Assembly: GCF_030247195.1 (NCBI RefSeq)
Contig: NC_080670.1
Location: forward strand, 158,360,580-158,424,579
Direction of reading: 5' to 3'
Source: Topomyia yanbarensis
Taxonomy: Eukaryota > Arthropoda > Insecta > Diptera > Culicidae
Length of the DNA stretch: 64,000 nt
The notes below the pieces were generated by a model that saw only the letters and a list, made by a program, of their open reading frames with translations, made no database searches and had not been told where the DNA came from. Positions 21,246 to 33,217 of the stretch are shown piece by piece; within the stretch, counting starts at the first letter, position 1; the number at the start of each line of letters is the position of its first letter. The translations under genes were made by a program, and so were the position numbers.

Positions 21246-22727
21246 CTGTATGCGAAACAAAAGCACGAGGGAGCAGTGGCTGCACTGCTGGGCCGCAAAA
21301 CTGTGAGTGGTGGGCGGAGCTAACTAGAGATGGATAGCGGCTGTTGTTGTGGTCGTAGGCGTATCTTTCTTGCCTGTCGATAGGAGGACTACTTTGTTGC
21401 TGGCAGCGATGTTCGAGTGAGAAGCATGTCCTTAGGCTTTGCGATGGTAACGGAGGGGTGCGTATGGTTACTTTGTATCAATGTAATTAGTAAAGAGAAA
21501 GGGCAGTCGAATGCAAATAATGTCAATGACTTGACAGCATATAATGAAGTTCAGTTTTTTTTATAAAAAATCAACGGTAGGTTGCTTCCTTCTTCATTCT
21601 TTTCAAACACTCTTCGTTGTAAGCTACTGTTATCTTCCCATTCTGCTGACTATGCAGACGATTGGAATAGCTTGACCCAGTTCGCAGAAACTCCAACGTC
21701 CACTTTTCGTTCTTGGCATGCAAATCACAACACACACGAAAATGTGGGGTGCCAACAAGTCAAATTGCATAATTTGCCCCAATTTAACTGGCGCATTAAG
21801 AGTGCACCGCCTGTTCTGCCACGGAACCATTCCACCCTCGGCTCGCTCGTTACGGGGATGCGTTGTGTCGTCGGACAGCATGTGTATCACCTGCGGATGG
21901 CCCTCCGCACTGCGTGAAATGATTGGTTTGCTAAGTGCAGCATTGGCCTACCTCGTCGTTCCGCGACAGCCGTGCTTTGCACTTTTCAGTTATGCCGCCA
22001 AAACAGCGCCGACGCCGACGCTCAGCCAGATGCGGCAACAAGTGCGTTTCTCACGCTTGCGTTGGTTGCCAACATCGCGATTCTTTTGATGCGATGCTAA
22101 TATACAGTGCAGGGTCGTTTATTTGGAACATTCGGAATGACAGCAGCACTTTGAGAGTGCAGCGGGAAGGGTTGGGGTTTATCGTTCATATGGAAATTGG
22201 GTCATGTTTCAGGTTTGTCAATGTCTGTATAAAAAATAAATGATTTTATCTCTGTTTGATAGATTAGTAGCAACGTATCTTTATATAATCAGATATCAGC
22301 ACAGAAGAGCGAAAATGCCAACGCGTTAAATTGAACCACTACCGAGGTGATTCAAAGTGCGCCAATACTTTGCTGCCGAGCTTAGTTATCTTGAAACAAA
22401 AGCTTACCACAGTAGAAAAGGAGTAATTTTCTTTATTGTTTTTTTTTAAAGATTGACTTCGGTAATGTTTGTAATTCAGACAATCCACTTGCTTAAATTA
22501 GTTTAGGTTAGGTTAATCGAAATCGTTACGAAGCATGAAACCGGGTTCTTATCGGTAGTTCTAGTCATTTGGTCCCGATCCAGACGTAGAGCAGACTACG
22601 ACCTCTTAATTCATTGCCAGCTCTTGAGTTCCTCAGAGCAGAAATCTTGATCCTATTTTTACACTACCTTAATATCTTAAACCATTATTTACCGACGACT
22701 TTAAACATTCACGCTTCATCAAAACGC
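21246..22727. other. mixed-composition region, no gene recognised
   Basis: The left part (to about 22.1 kb) stays GC-richer and has several frames of 70-120 codons on both strands, none with a recognised domain. If the signal-peptide exon is real this would be intron. The right part is AT-rich. Confidence 0.35.
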
Positions 22728-23734
22728 CTGCTGATTAGAGTTGTGGTACCGGTAATACCGGTACCGAAAATCCCGGAAATACCGACCCGTTTCTGGTACC
22801 GTAACACTGAACAATATCCAGTACCGGTATTTTCGGTTCTATACAATTTTTTATGACAAATATGTTAACTCTGCAGGGGGATCTGTTTCAAAATATCGGT
22901 CTGCAAGATAATGTTTAATTATATTAATTTTCCTTCTAGATAAATCGTTGAGATAACATCTTTGTGGGGGATTAAGGTGGGGCCATCATCATAATAATTC
23001 TTGAAGTTAAAGTTTTATTAGCGACATTCTGATTGGTTTCCATTATTCACTGGGTGGCGCGTAATAAGACTATGGTCTAAGTCATGTCTGTATTTGGTTT
23101 GCTCTTAAACGTTTATCTATAAAAGAACGAACAGCGATTTAGTAGCTAACAGATTTAGATTCAAATGGGGCGATTTGTAATTATTGGTGATCGGAAAATT
23201 CAGCAAAACTCCATAGTTTACAAGAAAGCAAGGAGCCTTGATATGCATTAGAGAATGGTAGGCAAACGACATAAAGGTCGAAACCAATTTTCAGAAAAGC
23301 AAGAGAGGAAATGCGATTAACCTGCTCGGATTTACTGCCATTCTCGCTTTGATTTACTGTTGTTAATAGGGTTTCATACATTTAACATCTGTTCAAGTCG
23401 ACGAAAGTCGCACCACTTAGCAGTTATTGATTTCAAAGTGTCCTAGATTTCGAAATAAAAGAAGGTGCTATATACGAAAAATATCTTCTGCGAAATAAGA
23501 CTTGCCATTCCGAAGCAATTAAAAACAATAAACATGTTTTTGATCAGCACAAATCAATCATCTGAGAATAAGATCATCAGTTTGAGCATTCAATTTCAGT
23601 TTGAAGCTTTTTTCGATTTTTTTAAAAAAATATTCGAGTACCGGTACTTTACCGGTACTACCGGTACTGAGGGCTTCAGTACCGTAGTACCGGTTCTCGC
23701 CAAAAGGGTCGGAACTGCGAACCCTACTGCTGAT
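22728..23734. mobile_element. hAT-like non-autonomous element, 8-bp duplication CTGCTGAT
   Basis: CTGCTGAT occurs at 22728-22735 and 23727-23734. The 991-bp element between begins TAGAGTTGTGGTACCGG and ends GCGAACCCTA, giving imperfect TAGRGTT-type termini. Both subterminal regions are packed with GGTACCGGTA / TACCGGTAC motifs, likely transposase-binding repeats. No intact transposase is present. The exact 8-bp duplication is the main support for hAT. Confidence 0.8.
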
Positions 23735-23950
23735 CTTGATTTTTTGTAATCTCAATAGTACACCTCCATGAATTGGTGTAACATAAAGAGGCTGGAGTTG
23801 AGTGCCTCCAAATTATCTCTTTCATTCGTAAATATTAAAATGTCAAGTTTGACTATAATAAGGACTTAGAATTTCTGCAAGATTCCTAACTGAACTTTGA
23901 GGAACATATAGAATACACTAATTCCAAAGCTTCTAAGTCCACCCGTTTTG
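23735..23950. other. intergenic, nothing recognised
   Basis: Short spacer between the hAT element and the possible LINE tail. No features were recognised. Confidence 0.4.
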
Positions 23951-24251
23951 CCTAACGTACATTTGTCCAATTCGCATTTCGTCGTCTTCCTCGGCGGGAT
24001 CCATTCTATCTCCAGAGGCACCACGATCGCTGTTAACTGTGACTACCCATACACTCTTCCGAGTTCTTCGAACTCATCGATTCTTCCGTCTTCTCATTGC
24101 CAAAAGCAATTACGGCTACAGAGATGATTCATTCGCTAGTATGTGTCATCTACTCAACCGATATTCTGATGTCTTTGAATTTTACCTTTCTCGTTACGTT
24201 TCCAAGCAATTGTTTGGCGATTCCTTGCCAAGTTGGCTTTTGTGCCAGTGA
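23951..24251 (+). pseudogene. possible LINE ORF2 C-terminal fragment (Jockey-like)
   Basis: The frame ends with RDDSFASMCHLLNRYSDVF and FYLSRYVSKQLFGD, which resembles the C-terminal tail of Jockey-type ORF2 proteins of mosquitoes, where a conserved LxxRYxxxFDF block precedes the stop. There is no RT box upstream. The assignment rests on this short similarity from memory of the family and is uncertain. Confidence 0.35.
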
Positions 24252-24849
24252 TAGCTACATGTTACGATAAGTATAGTGGTAGTGTCAGCACGGTTTTTAC
24301 GCATAAGCATACTGGGCTTGAGCCAGAGGCCTCGGGATTTTTTGGGAGCGCACACATAGGTTGGAATAAAATCATCCTAAGGACTGTATTCCAAAATAGA
24401 TACTCGTGCTCAATTTTTTGTAACTCTTCAGCATGTGGATGATAATGGATTGATTGATAACAGCTCCAAATCGCACATTGCAGCGTATGCCATATGGTCA
24501 AGGCATTTAGAGCGTATAAGACAACCAATTGGAGTAATGGTATCGGCAGGAAATTTGAACCAATTCAAACATTTCAATTTATTTTGAGTATAAAAAGTGA
24601 AAAAATGTGGAATACACGTATGCAAGTTCGAAAGGGCACCGGACCGAAGTGGCAACGAAAGTAGGGTGGTAAAGGTCGCCAACGAAGCTATATAAAAAGT
24701 GGTAGAATAAGGTGTCGAAATCCACCAAACAATCCTTGTTTGGCAAGCGATCCGCGGATGTGGCACAATAATTCAAGTCTAAATTGTACATGGGGCAGAC
24801 AATGGATACATAGTAATAGTAATATTGATTTAAAGAAAATCCAATTATT
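24252..24849. other. intergenic, nothing recognised
   Basis: Several frames of 60-110 codons on the minus strand have no family features and overlap each other. No repeat ends were seen. Confidence 0.4.
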
Positions 24850-26300
24850 ACCTATATTAGGGCATTGCAAAACAAATTTTTTTTGAAGTCTCAACGGCCC
24901 CCCCTCTAATATTGTGACAAATGTCAAAGTAAGCTCAGATGCCAAATTCACAACATTTGGACAATTCTAGACTCCCGCCCACTTCGCTTGAAATTTTTGA
25001 AATTGGTGCTATGGGAAAATGTGGAGAAAAAATATGTCAAATGCTGTAACTTTTGAAGTAGCAATCAGAAAATTACAATTTATACCTCTTTTTAAAGAAA
25101 ATAATCTTAGTATAGGAATGGTGATATTCCTGTTCTTATAAAAATACGGGAAAGTGGGCTACTGGGTCATTTTTTAAATTTTTCTGCTCCGTGGTGCAAA
25201 CCATACATATTTTGCAGTTTTTCTAATGTGAAAAAATCTCAGGAATCGAACGGAACCTTTTGGACCTTTGTCCGAATACGAAAAGTTGGGGTTATAGGGC
25301 CTTTTGTCATTTATATTAAATTTCATAATTTTGTCGTGCATATATCTCTATTATTCTTCTTTCAATTTTAATAAATTGTACCTTGTTAAACGTGGAAAAT
25401 TTTTAGGAATGCGACAAAAATAGATTCGCTTGCGTTAAAATTCAAAAACATAAAATTTTTTGACATTAACTCTACAAACCATTTTTTTTTTTCATTAAAT
25501 GTCCTAATACCTCAACTTCACCTATTTTTCCAGGTATGAAACTTTTCTGATGTGATTCCTAAGCGCATTTTTCACTATACGTAGTAAATAAAATAGAAAT
25601 TTTGTTGTTAAATGGAGTTAATATGTGCGATTTTATGATAAAAATGTGAAATCGAGACTATATTTCAGATAATTTGATGTTTCTGAATTTTACCTGTAAC
25701 GAATCTATTTTTATTTTGTTCCTAAGGATTTTCCACGTTCAACAAGGTACAATTTATTAAAATTGAATGAAGAATAATAGAGATATATGCACGACAAAAT
25801 GATGAAATTTAATATGAATGACAAAAAGTCCTATAACCCGAACTTCTTGTATTTGGACAAAGGTCAAAAAGGTTTTGTTCGATTGCTGAGATTTTTTCAC
25901 ATTAGAAAATCTGCAAATATGTATGGTTTGCACCATGGAGCAGAAAATTTTAAAAGTAGGGGATAATGGGGTCAAAATGACCCAGTACCCCACTTTCCCG
26001 TATTTTTATAGAAACAGGAATATCTTTATTCCAATACTGAGGTTATTTCCTTTAAAAAGAGGTATAAATTGCAATTTTCTGATTGCTACTTCAAAAGTTA
26101 CAGCATTTAATATATATTTCCTCCATATTTTCCCATAGCACCAATTTCAAAAATTTCGAAAGAAGTGGGCGGGAATCTAAAATTGACCAAATGATGTGAA
26201 ATTTGGCATCTGAGCTTACTTTGACATTTGTCACAATATGAGAGGGGGGGGGGAAGCTTTGAGAATTCAAAAAAAAAATTTGCAATGCCCTAACCTACAT
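24850..26300. mobile_element. 1.4-kb foldback element, hAT-like
   Basis: Two arms of about 610-630 bp (24858-25466 and 25664-26292) are inverted copies around a loop of about 200 bp. The termini are TAGGGCATTGCAAA and its complement, flanked by ACCTATAT (24850-24857) and ACCTACAT (26293-26300), an 8-bp duplication with one mismatch. Several paired blocks are clear, for example CAAATGTCAAAGTAAGCTC with GAGCTTACTTTGACATTTG. The 8-bp duplication and TAGGG end fit hAT. The arms have diverged by roughly one in ten bases by eye. No transposase is encoded. Confidence 0.85.
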
Positions 26301-26616
26301 TATTTATATCTTTCGCCTTTTGTTATATTCGTCATCTATGGAAGCTGTTTCGGTTCCGAGCGTTTCCATTGAGCAGATGATCGGACTATAATGAAATTAA
26401 AACGCTTGTAAGGACGTAGCCAGGTGTGTGGGAATGAGCGGGTCTACGTCATTGTGGATTATGGCGAAAACGGATACGACAATGGATGTGCTCATTACTG
26501 CAACTCAGGTGATTGTGCTATGCTATGCTATGGAGCAGTCAATGAAAACATCTACAAATACGAATGTCTCTTTAACCATTTCTTGTGGTCTTGCAAATCC
26601 CCGACGCTATTTTGGC
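26301..26616. other. intergenic, nothing recognised
   Basis: Spacer between two hAT-type elements. No gene or repeat was recognised. Confidence 0.4.
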
Positions 26617-27921
26617 GGGATATGTAGGGTGACCATACGTCCTGGTTTCCCAGGACATGTCCTGGTTTTTCAATTACTGTCCTGGTGTCCTGGGAAGTCG
26701 AGGAAAACGCTTGATTTGTCCTGGTTTTTTCCATGTAAGCCTAAAATATTTTTCTTTATTGAGTTTTCGCTTTATTTCCTGTTGTTCAGATCGCAGTCAT
26801 TTTTTAATCTCTCGACTTTATTCTCTTACGTGGAAATTGAATGGGAAAAGAGCAGGTCGTTCGTATGTACATAGCATATTAATGACCTGCAGTCCGTTTA
26901 CAAGGAAACTTGACAGCCGAACAAATCGAAATGATTCCAGCTTCTTCCTGGCTTAAATCGTCTTTCAATCCGGCACCCGAAGAATTCCTTTTGATGTCTC
27001 TGAGAAGACAAATCGAAGTTTGACTTTGCTTCATCTTGAGTTCTCTTTTCAGAGGATTTTTTCGTCTTACTGAAAATACGCGAACATTTTTCTAATTCAT
27101 GAAAAGGGAAATGACAGAACATCAATAACTATCGTGAAATAACTTCATTAAGGGCCGATTTCTTCACCCTCGCTTTATGCTTATGCCAGGCATAAACGCA
27201 CTGGTGAACCTGGTTTAAAAGTTAAACGAACGTGAAGAAATCGTGCCCTAAGTGCTCTCTCTCTCTAGCTGGTGATTGAGGAGCCAATTCAGGGTCAATG
27301 GAAACAGTACCCAATCCACGATTAACATGGCTTCACGCCTGGACGCTGAACGACGACTAACCTGCCGAGTTTAGCATCCTACATGTCAGGGAGTATGGAA
27401 GGTCGCGCTCAAACTGATATTATTTACACCAACCGATCCGCTGTTTTCATATAACAAGTGATAAAATGGAGAAATTTGTAATCAACGATAGTTTTTGCAG
27501 CTGTTTCGATCCTAAATTTCAGATCGATATAAATAATAATTGTCATTGGCGATGGCCAGGTACTTATTTTTAAATCAGGAATAGCGTAGAAAGCTACTTG
27601 GGACCGTTTACGTTTCTGGCTTACTTCAATAACGTGTTTTAGTGCTGGAAACTCCTCGCCTGTCCTGCACAGACGATTTCGTTTCATCCGCTAAATTCAT
27701 GATTGCCGATTTTCCCAACAACATCATGTAGCATTCGCTGCTGGCTATGAAGCAAAAACTGTGTGTTTACTGCCGCAGCTCTGTCTGCCAGAACCTAGAA
27801 CTTTTTAGCTGCCGAAAATCTGGGGAGAAGGCACAATGGATTAAGAGATGATGGATGGAGGTAGTTCCCTTTGAACTGTCCTGGTTTTTTATTCGCTTGA
27901 TATGGTCACCCTAGGGATATG
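26617..27921. mobile_element. hAT element with TAGGGTGACCATA ends, perfect 8-bp duplication
   Basis: GGGATATG occurs at 26617-26624 and 27914-27921. The 1289-bp element between begins TAGGGTGACCATACGTCC and ends ATATGGTCACCCTA. Subterminal TCCTGG repeats lie at both ends. These ends resemble hAT (Tip100-like) elements. No intact transposase: frames at 26898-27125 and 27424-27687 (minus) are short and unrecognised. It carries a nested 97-bp Harbinger-like MITE, and its 3' third has a relative at 35.6 kb. Confidence 0.9.
27149..27251. mobile_element. 97-bp Harbinger-like MITE nested in the hAT
   Basis: TAA at 27149-27151 and 27249-27251 flanks inverted ends GGGCCGATTTCTTCAC and GTGAAGAAATCGTGCCC. 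The TAA duplication and GGG-type ends fit PIF/Harbinger. It is younger than the surrounding hAT element, which it interrupts. Confidence 0.8.
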
Positions 27922-28961
27922 GTATCATTCACTATGCCTGGACCGTCTTAAACTGATACAGAATCATTCATGTTGTGGTTGTACTACACTCAACTCTATC
28001 GAAAAAGATGGAGCCGTCATGAAGAAAAATGTTTGTAATACCCTAAAAAATATACCTGTAAAAGTATGATTGAAAGTGTCTGCACAAGTCCCTAGGAGGT
28101 TCAATGAAGCAATGTACAAGACAGTTGCAGGATTTGTGCTACGATCATACTGATCAGGAAGAATTCTTCCTGACTGGAGTTCGAATGTACAACGACTTGC
28201 TTATGAAATCAGCACCTGTACCTTTCCACACTGAGTGCCTATCTCCGAGACCAGAAAAGCTATCCAGATATTAATAAGATCGATATTAACACATCACATG
28301 AATCGGAGGCGCCATTTGTACCTCTTTCACAAAAGAAGAAATGGAGAAACCACTGGCGACGAATTGGGTAGTTGGCTTGCTACATTTTCCCGAACTGGTG
28401 AAAATAAACAAATGCTCTAAATATCTGCCGGAATAAATAACAAAAATCAACCGCACCAAAAATTCGTGCGAAATGGGAAAATATGGCAACGAATCGTCGT
28501 TTCTATTATTGCAATATGCAGTACGAGCTTAAAAAATGAACGACACTTAAGAAAACAAAATAATGTAAGTTGATTCCAAGGGTTGTGGTATTCGACCGTC
28601 TGTACGCGAAATGAAATATGTATTCAAAGAATGAATGTACCTTTCTCAAAGTTGGAAGTCGACTCTGTCCAGTTTTAGTAAATCTGAAGCATTGAGAACA
28701 ACACAAACGAAACAATGTAATTGTATTGTAAGCTCGGTCATCTAAATTTTGAATTACTACGCAAACAAAATAGTTTCAAGTTGAATTGGATTGACAGATT
28801 ACTGCATGTTTTTCATAAATTGTAACGGTGTAACGTCAGAACAATTATAGTGGCATATTCAAATGAATTCTCTACATTATTGTAGTTTGTATGGTATATA
28901 TTTTTGGAACAATGAAGATCCAATAGCTTTAGAACTAGGTTAAGAAAACCCCAAAAATATT
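27922..28961. other. intergenic, nothing recognised
   Basis: About 1 kb of moderately AT-rich sequence. Frames of 60-70 codons lack family features. Confidence 0.4.
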
Positions 28962-30287
28962 GGGGAACCCGGGGCTTTTCGGACCTACTTAACCCTTTCA
29001 TGCCCAACTTTTTTCTGGTGCATGTAGCATTTCAAAACTACTTTTTCTTGAAAACGGTGGGGTCAAGGAACACGAAAAGCTATTTTTCATAAAGATAGGT
29101 GCTTCCCTCACAGTGCTAGAAGCTGCTCTTTTTTTACCTTCTAATGCTCAATACAACTCTCCTAGAATATTTGCAATAGTCCACTTGCGTAGAAAACGTA
29201 GCCAAAGACACTCTAAATTGATAAGTTTTATTACTTTTCAATAATATTGCAACATAACGGAGATATATGAAAAATTATTTTTTCGTCGTCAACGTAAACT
29301 GTCCCTGGCAGCACTGCTCCATTGGAATTCAATCAGACTAACTGCAATAACTTCAGTTCTAAAGCTGATCCTTGTAACTGTTAGTACTCAAATGAAAGGC
29401 AATAGTCACATTTATTAGCCTTACTTGTTTTTGTGAGCAAATTTTGCCTCAAGCAAAACTTATAGCTGTTTAAAAACGTTGTTGTCCACAAACAACATGG
29501 GCATGAATGGGTTAAGCAAATCGCCCTTTTAGGTGGATAGATGTGAAAAAAGTTACCGGTTAAAACTCCTAATTGTTAGTTTGAAACCTCAGCTACATTT
29601 TGGTGCCAAAAAAGGTTCATTTGCACCACTCAATGGCAGCGCTAGGCGACGATTTGTAAACCTCTACGTTTTTTCATCCTTTTACAATGTAGGGGTAATT
29701 CGGACCGTAATTTTTATTTAATTTTTTACAATGGAATTATGTTTACCTATGAAATATTTATTGGAGAGACTCCTTAAGAAGCAAAAAAAATGCATTACAA
29801 AAATTTAATCTGGTATGTCACAGCTGTCGATCGGCGGCCCATGTATTTCCTTTGCTGTGACGTGTGCAATGGTGTGCGCAGCCGCAAACCGCTGAACAGT
29901 GGTTGACGGAATAGGGGATTCGAATAGCCGCTCATATCGCACAAAAGTGGTGAGCCTCTCGATAATATCTCTGTTTTCACCCAAACAAAAATAATTCCAT
30001 AAAATAGGAGCCTCAAGCTTTCAAAAACATTTATCTTTTATTTTTTCACTTTTATTCGTTGTTTTAACCACGATTTTTCCATTATAATGAATTTTGTTTT
30101 GAGAATGGCAAAACAACGAAACACGTTGTATCTCCTTTCCACAAAGAACAAAGAATCAAATCCTCAAAATTACTGTTTTAGAATAGCGGTTCCACGAATA
30201 TGTACGATAGTCAGAAAGTCTTGCTATTTTTTGAGAAATCGAGGGGGTCCGAATTACCCCCACTGTCTTTATAGCCCCGGGTTCCCC
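28962..30287. mobile_element. element with GGGGAACCCGGGGC ends, carrying a nested MITE
   Basis: GGGGAACCCGGGGC at 28962 is mirrored by GCCCCGGGTTCCCC ending at 30287, a perfect 14-bp inverted terminus. A second inverted pair, GGGGTAATTCGGACC near 29694 and GGTCCGAATTACCCCC near 30246, lies inside. Without the nested 519-bp MITE the element is about 800 bp. No target duplication was convincing and no transposase was recognised. Confidence 0.75.
28989..29515. mobile_element. 519-bp TTAA MITE (CCCTTTCATGCCCA ends), nested
   Basis: TTAA at 28989-28992 and 29512-29515 flanks CCCTTTCATGCCCA and TGGGCATGAATGGG, inverted with one mismatch. It inserted only about 27 bp inside the left end of the GGGGAACCC element. 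The TTAA duplication suggests piggyBac-type mobilisation. Confidence 0.85.
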
Positions 30288-30543
30288 TATATAATACGAA
30301 CGAACGACAGTCAACATTTTTGTTTGGCTATTTTGTCCAATATGTGTGTTTTAAAAAGTTTGGTAGTTTAGTAATAGACTTCTGAAAAAAAGCAACATTT
30401 GCCCGTCTGTTAATGAAGTTTGGCAACTACTGACACAGAATAACCCCGATATTAAGAAAGTCAAATTTAGCATGTGAAAACCGTACTGAAGTATTCAAAA
30501 AATTATAAACAGAAGTGAGCTTCGTGTAACGTTATACAGAAAA

Positions 30544-30723
30544 CGATTCTTAACCTTTTTCCTACTACGAACCGCTTCGAAATCACTTTCAGTTGTTGCG
30601 GATCCCACAGTCTCCTACGAAAAAAATACTGGAAATTCCAGTACACACCCGAAAAAATCTATGTGGACCACCAGCAACTACTTCGTGGCCCCCAGGGGTT
30701 CGCGGATCCCAGGTTGAGAATCG
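30544..30723. repeat. 180-bp hAT-like MITE, low certainty
   Basis: CGATTCTTAACCT at the left and AGGTTGAGAATCG at the right are inverted with one mismatch. The right half (GGGGTTCGCGGATCCCAGG) resembles hAT terminal sequences of the TTCTCAACCTGGGATC type. No clear 8-bp duplication was found. Confidence 0.5.
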
Positions 30724-31947
30724 ATGCATCAGAGAGTTTGTACGGAGACAATTTAGTCTGAGAATTTAGTTATTAACATTTTTAGATCAACTACGATCAT
30801 CTTCAGGTTTTCGTTTTGATTCCTATTCTAATTTAAACTTGGCTAACAAATTTCGCTAAAATTTGGAATAGAATTTCAGGGTGACATGGAAAAGACGTGC
30901 CTTTGTTAGAATTTTTTGATCAGCTGTTTATACCTGTTGAATTATAGTGTTCAATAGTACCCAAAGACCCCTAGTGGTCTTAAGATGGTCCTGATGTTAG
31001 CTGTAAAAATGTATCATTAGGATGTTTATATTCTGTTGGTACAAAAGATGAAGAAGTTTTATGCCTGCTGAAAATAGGGTTTGAACGAAGCCTGTTCCGA
31101 ATAAATATAAAGTCAAATACAATAGCAAAAACAAATTGTCATCATATCTTCAATAACATAGTTAATCACAAAAGTTAACAAATATTGTTAATTAGGCAAA
31201 TGTGCCATATGAATTAGACGTATCATCACAGACTAACAGACATAACACTATGAGGGAATTCTCTCAAAAAACATCGATCCGGAAATTTTTCCAGAACACT
31301 AGCTCCACCTTTTATTCGCAGTCCCAAACACTCATTTGCTGGTGGGTTATCCCTCAGATTTAATAATAATTTTTCACTAGTGGTCTATCCCCCATACGCT
31401 TGCTCATATGTCAGTGGCGCCATAATTGTAAATGTGGCCACAGTCCCAACTACAAATATATTTAAAATGACCGTTAAAGCGGGCGAAGCATTGTTTTCGA
31501 GTGTTATGTCTGTTAGTCTGTGGTATCATCTTAGAAAAAAGGCCGTGATTGCATCTTTTACTTTTCTTAACGGTTATAAAGATCATTTTGAAGTATGGGA
31601 CAAAAAGCCATTTTTTAAAGAAATTTTTTTTTCTAGTTCCATTTGGGGAACCAAACAACTGTGAAGAATTGAGGGGACTATTGATTATCTCCGGCGTCCT
31701 GCATGGCGTTTAGATCTTTTATGAAAATTAGGAAAACCATTTCTAATGTATTTTCATTCCTAAAGACCAGGATTAAACTTAAACATTAGAATCAATTATG
31801 CTGCAGTATAGTCCAGGAAACGCCTCCCAGGTTTACCTTTGGATGTTACACAAATAACCACATTGTTTGCTAACAATGCACTGCACTGTGGCGAAACGCG
31901 AACGCTTTGAAGTAGTTATCCTCCAATGAGAGATATCCGGAGAGAAA
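30724..31947. other. intergenic, nothing recognised
   Basis: No supported gene. The frames at 31380-31664 on the two strands mirror each other and show no recognisable domain. Confidence 0.4.
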
Positions 31948-32023
31948 AGCAGCCCTTATACGTGCAGTATTTTTGTCAATACTAGAGAGTATAAACAAAA
32001 GTATTGAACGTGTAAGGGCCGCT
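31948..32023. repeat. AGCGGCCCTTA foldback MITE, short copy
   Basis: AGCAGCCCTTATACGTGCAG at the left mirrors AACGTGTAAGGGCCGCT at the right; the 76-bp copy is almost entirely hairpin. A longer copy lies at 33043-33217. The flank after the right end (a GTAGCAGTGCTCCC-like segment) is also shared with the other copy, so the two may sit in duplicated DNA. Confidence 0.7.
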
Positions 32024-32668
32024 AAAAGCAGACAAAATAGTAACCTTCAATTCCATTGTTAAAATGTAGCAGTGCTCCCAAAAAGAGATAGATTGGCTCG
32101 GCTGGCTCTACAATTTGACAGTTTTGCTACTTCAATATGGCTTCTACGCATATATCTTACTGGAGAATAACAAATTTGGAGTAACTATAAAACAAAAGCG
32201 TTGTTTATGCTTAAAGGTACATCATCAGTGAAGGCAAATGTACCTATCGAACATGTCAGTGGCTACCTATCGTGTAAAGTAAACAAATATTCTTCTTTCG
32301 GAGAATATGAAAGACAAGTATTAGTGTTGACAGAAATAATATTATGGCGAATTATTTCATTTGACTAAACAAGGCACTTTATTCATTATATAGTTATATA
32401 ATTATTATTTTAAATTGTAACGACATATAATTAGCAAGGGACTGGAAGGTGAAGTATTTTTCAAATATTAAGAGCCATAGTACTCAAGGGAGAGCAAGGA
32501 TTTGAAGTAAGAAAGTTTAGAAAAGCGTGGAGTAGGGTCAATGAACAAGCTTAGAGTTTCCCGGTTACTTAGCTTTTTGTCTTCTGCAGCGCAGGAGTCA
32601 GGATCTTTTGGCATTAAATGCGAATCACCTGAGTCTGCGGCATGTCCGGACAAGCGCAAAGTCAATTT
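32024..32668. other. intergenic, nothing recognised
   Basis: No gene recognised. The first 150 bases resemble the flank downstream of the 33.2 kb foldback copy. Confidence 0.4.
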
Positions 32669-32706
32669 AATGACTTATGCTGTCGGCTCCGACAGCATAA
32701 GTCATT
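32669..32706. repeat. perfect 18-bp inverted repeat with 2-base loop
   Basis: AATGACTTATGCTGTCGG (32669-32686) and its exact complement (32689-32706) are separated by CT. The hairpin stands at the junction between unique-looking sequence and an AT-rich ACTGTAAAA-bearing repeat. Its role is unknown; it could be the centre of a foldback whose outer arms have decayed. Confidence 0.85.
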
Positions 32707-32724
32707 ATGATGCCAATTTACAAT

Positions 32725-33033
32725 AAAATTTCATGTAACAATAAATTTCACTGTTCAGTAAAAAACTGATACAGTGCATTCACATTAAATTTTACTGTTT
32801 TCGAGAAAAAAATATATGGAAAAAAATTGATTTTTTTAATGTTAAGATACATAACTACCCCCCTTTTTCACTGTAAAAGTCTATTTTACATTGAAATTTA
32901 CTGTAAAAACGTTAAAGTTTATTGTTTTTGTATTATAGTATAACACTATAACATACTGTAAATTATTGTAAAATTACTGTACTGTCACAGTGAAAATCAT
33001 GGTTGTGTTACTGTACATTTCTATTCGGGTGTG
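32725..33033. repeat. AT-rich MITE fragment with CGGGTGTG end
   Basis: Repeated ACTGTAAAA / TTTTACTGT modules fill the segment and it ends in TATTCGGGTGTG. The expected CACACCCG opposite end was not found near 32.7 kb, so it appears truncated. Its end type recalls the CACACC-ended MITE at 11.9 kb. Confidence 0.5.
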
Positions 33034-33042
33034 CTTGTCAGA

Positions 33043-33217
33043 AGCGGCCCTTACATGTTCAATATTTTGGTCAATACTAGAGGGTCTTGACAAAAGTATT
33101 GTGCGTGTAATGGGGAAAACTAGTATTGATAATGTGCATTTCAAATGGGATTGACGTTTTGAAGTAATATTGTCAATACAGTGTATAGCCAAAAATATTA
33201 AACGCGTAAGGGCCGCT
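33043..33217. repeat. AGCGGCCCTTA foldback MITE, long copy
   Basis: AGCGGCCCTTACATGTTCAA at the left mirrors TTAAACGCGTAAGGGCCGCT at the right. AGA occurs just outside both ends, a possible 3-bp duplication. Inner inverted modules (TCAATACTAGAGGG and others) are shared with the short copy at 31.95 kb. Confidence 0.75.

Noticed and set aside
20850..21298. Minus-strand frames with polySer/polyGln
   Set aside because: They are readings of the GCT run that belongs to the plus-strand candidate exon; three overlapping frames all look equally open.
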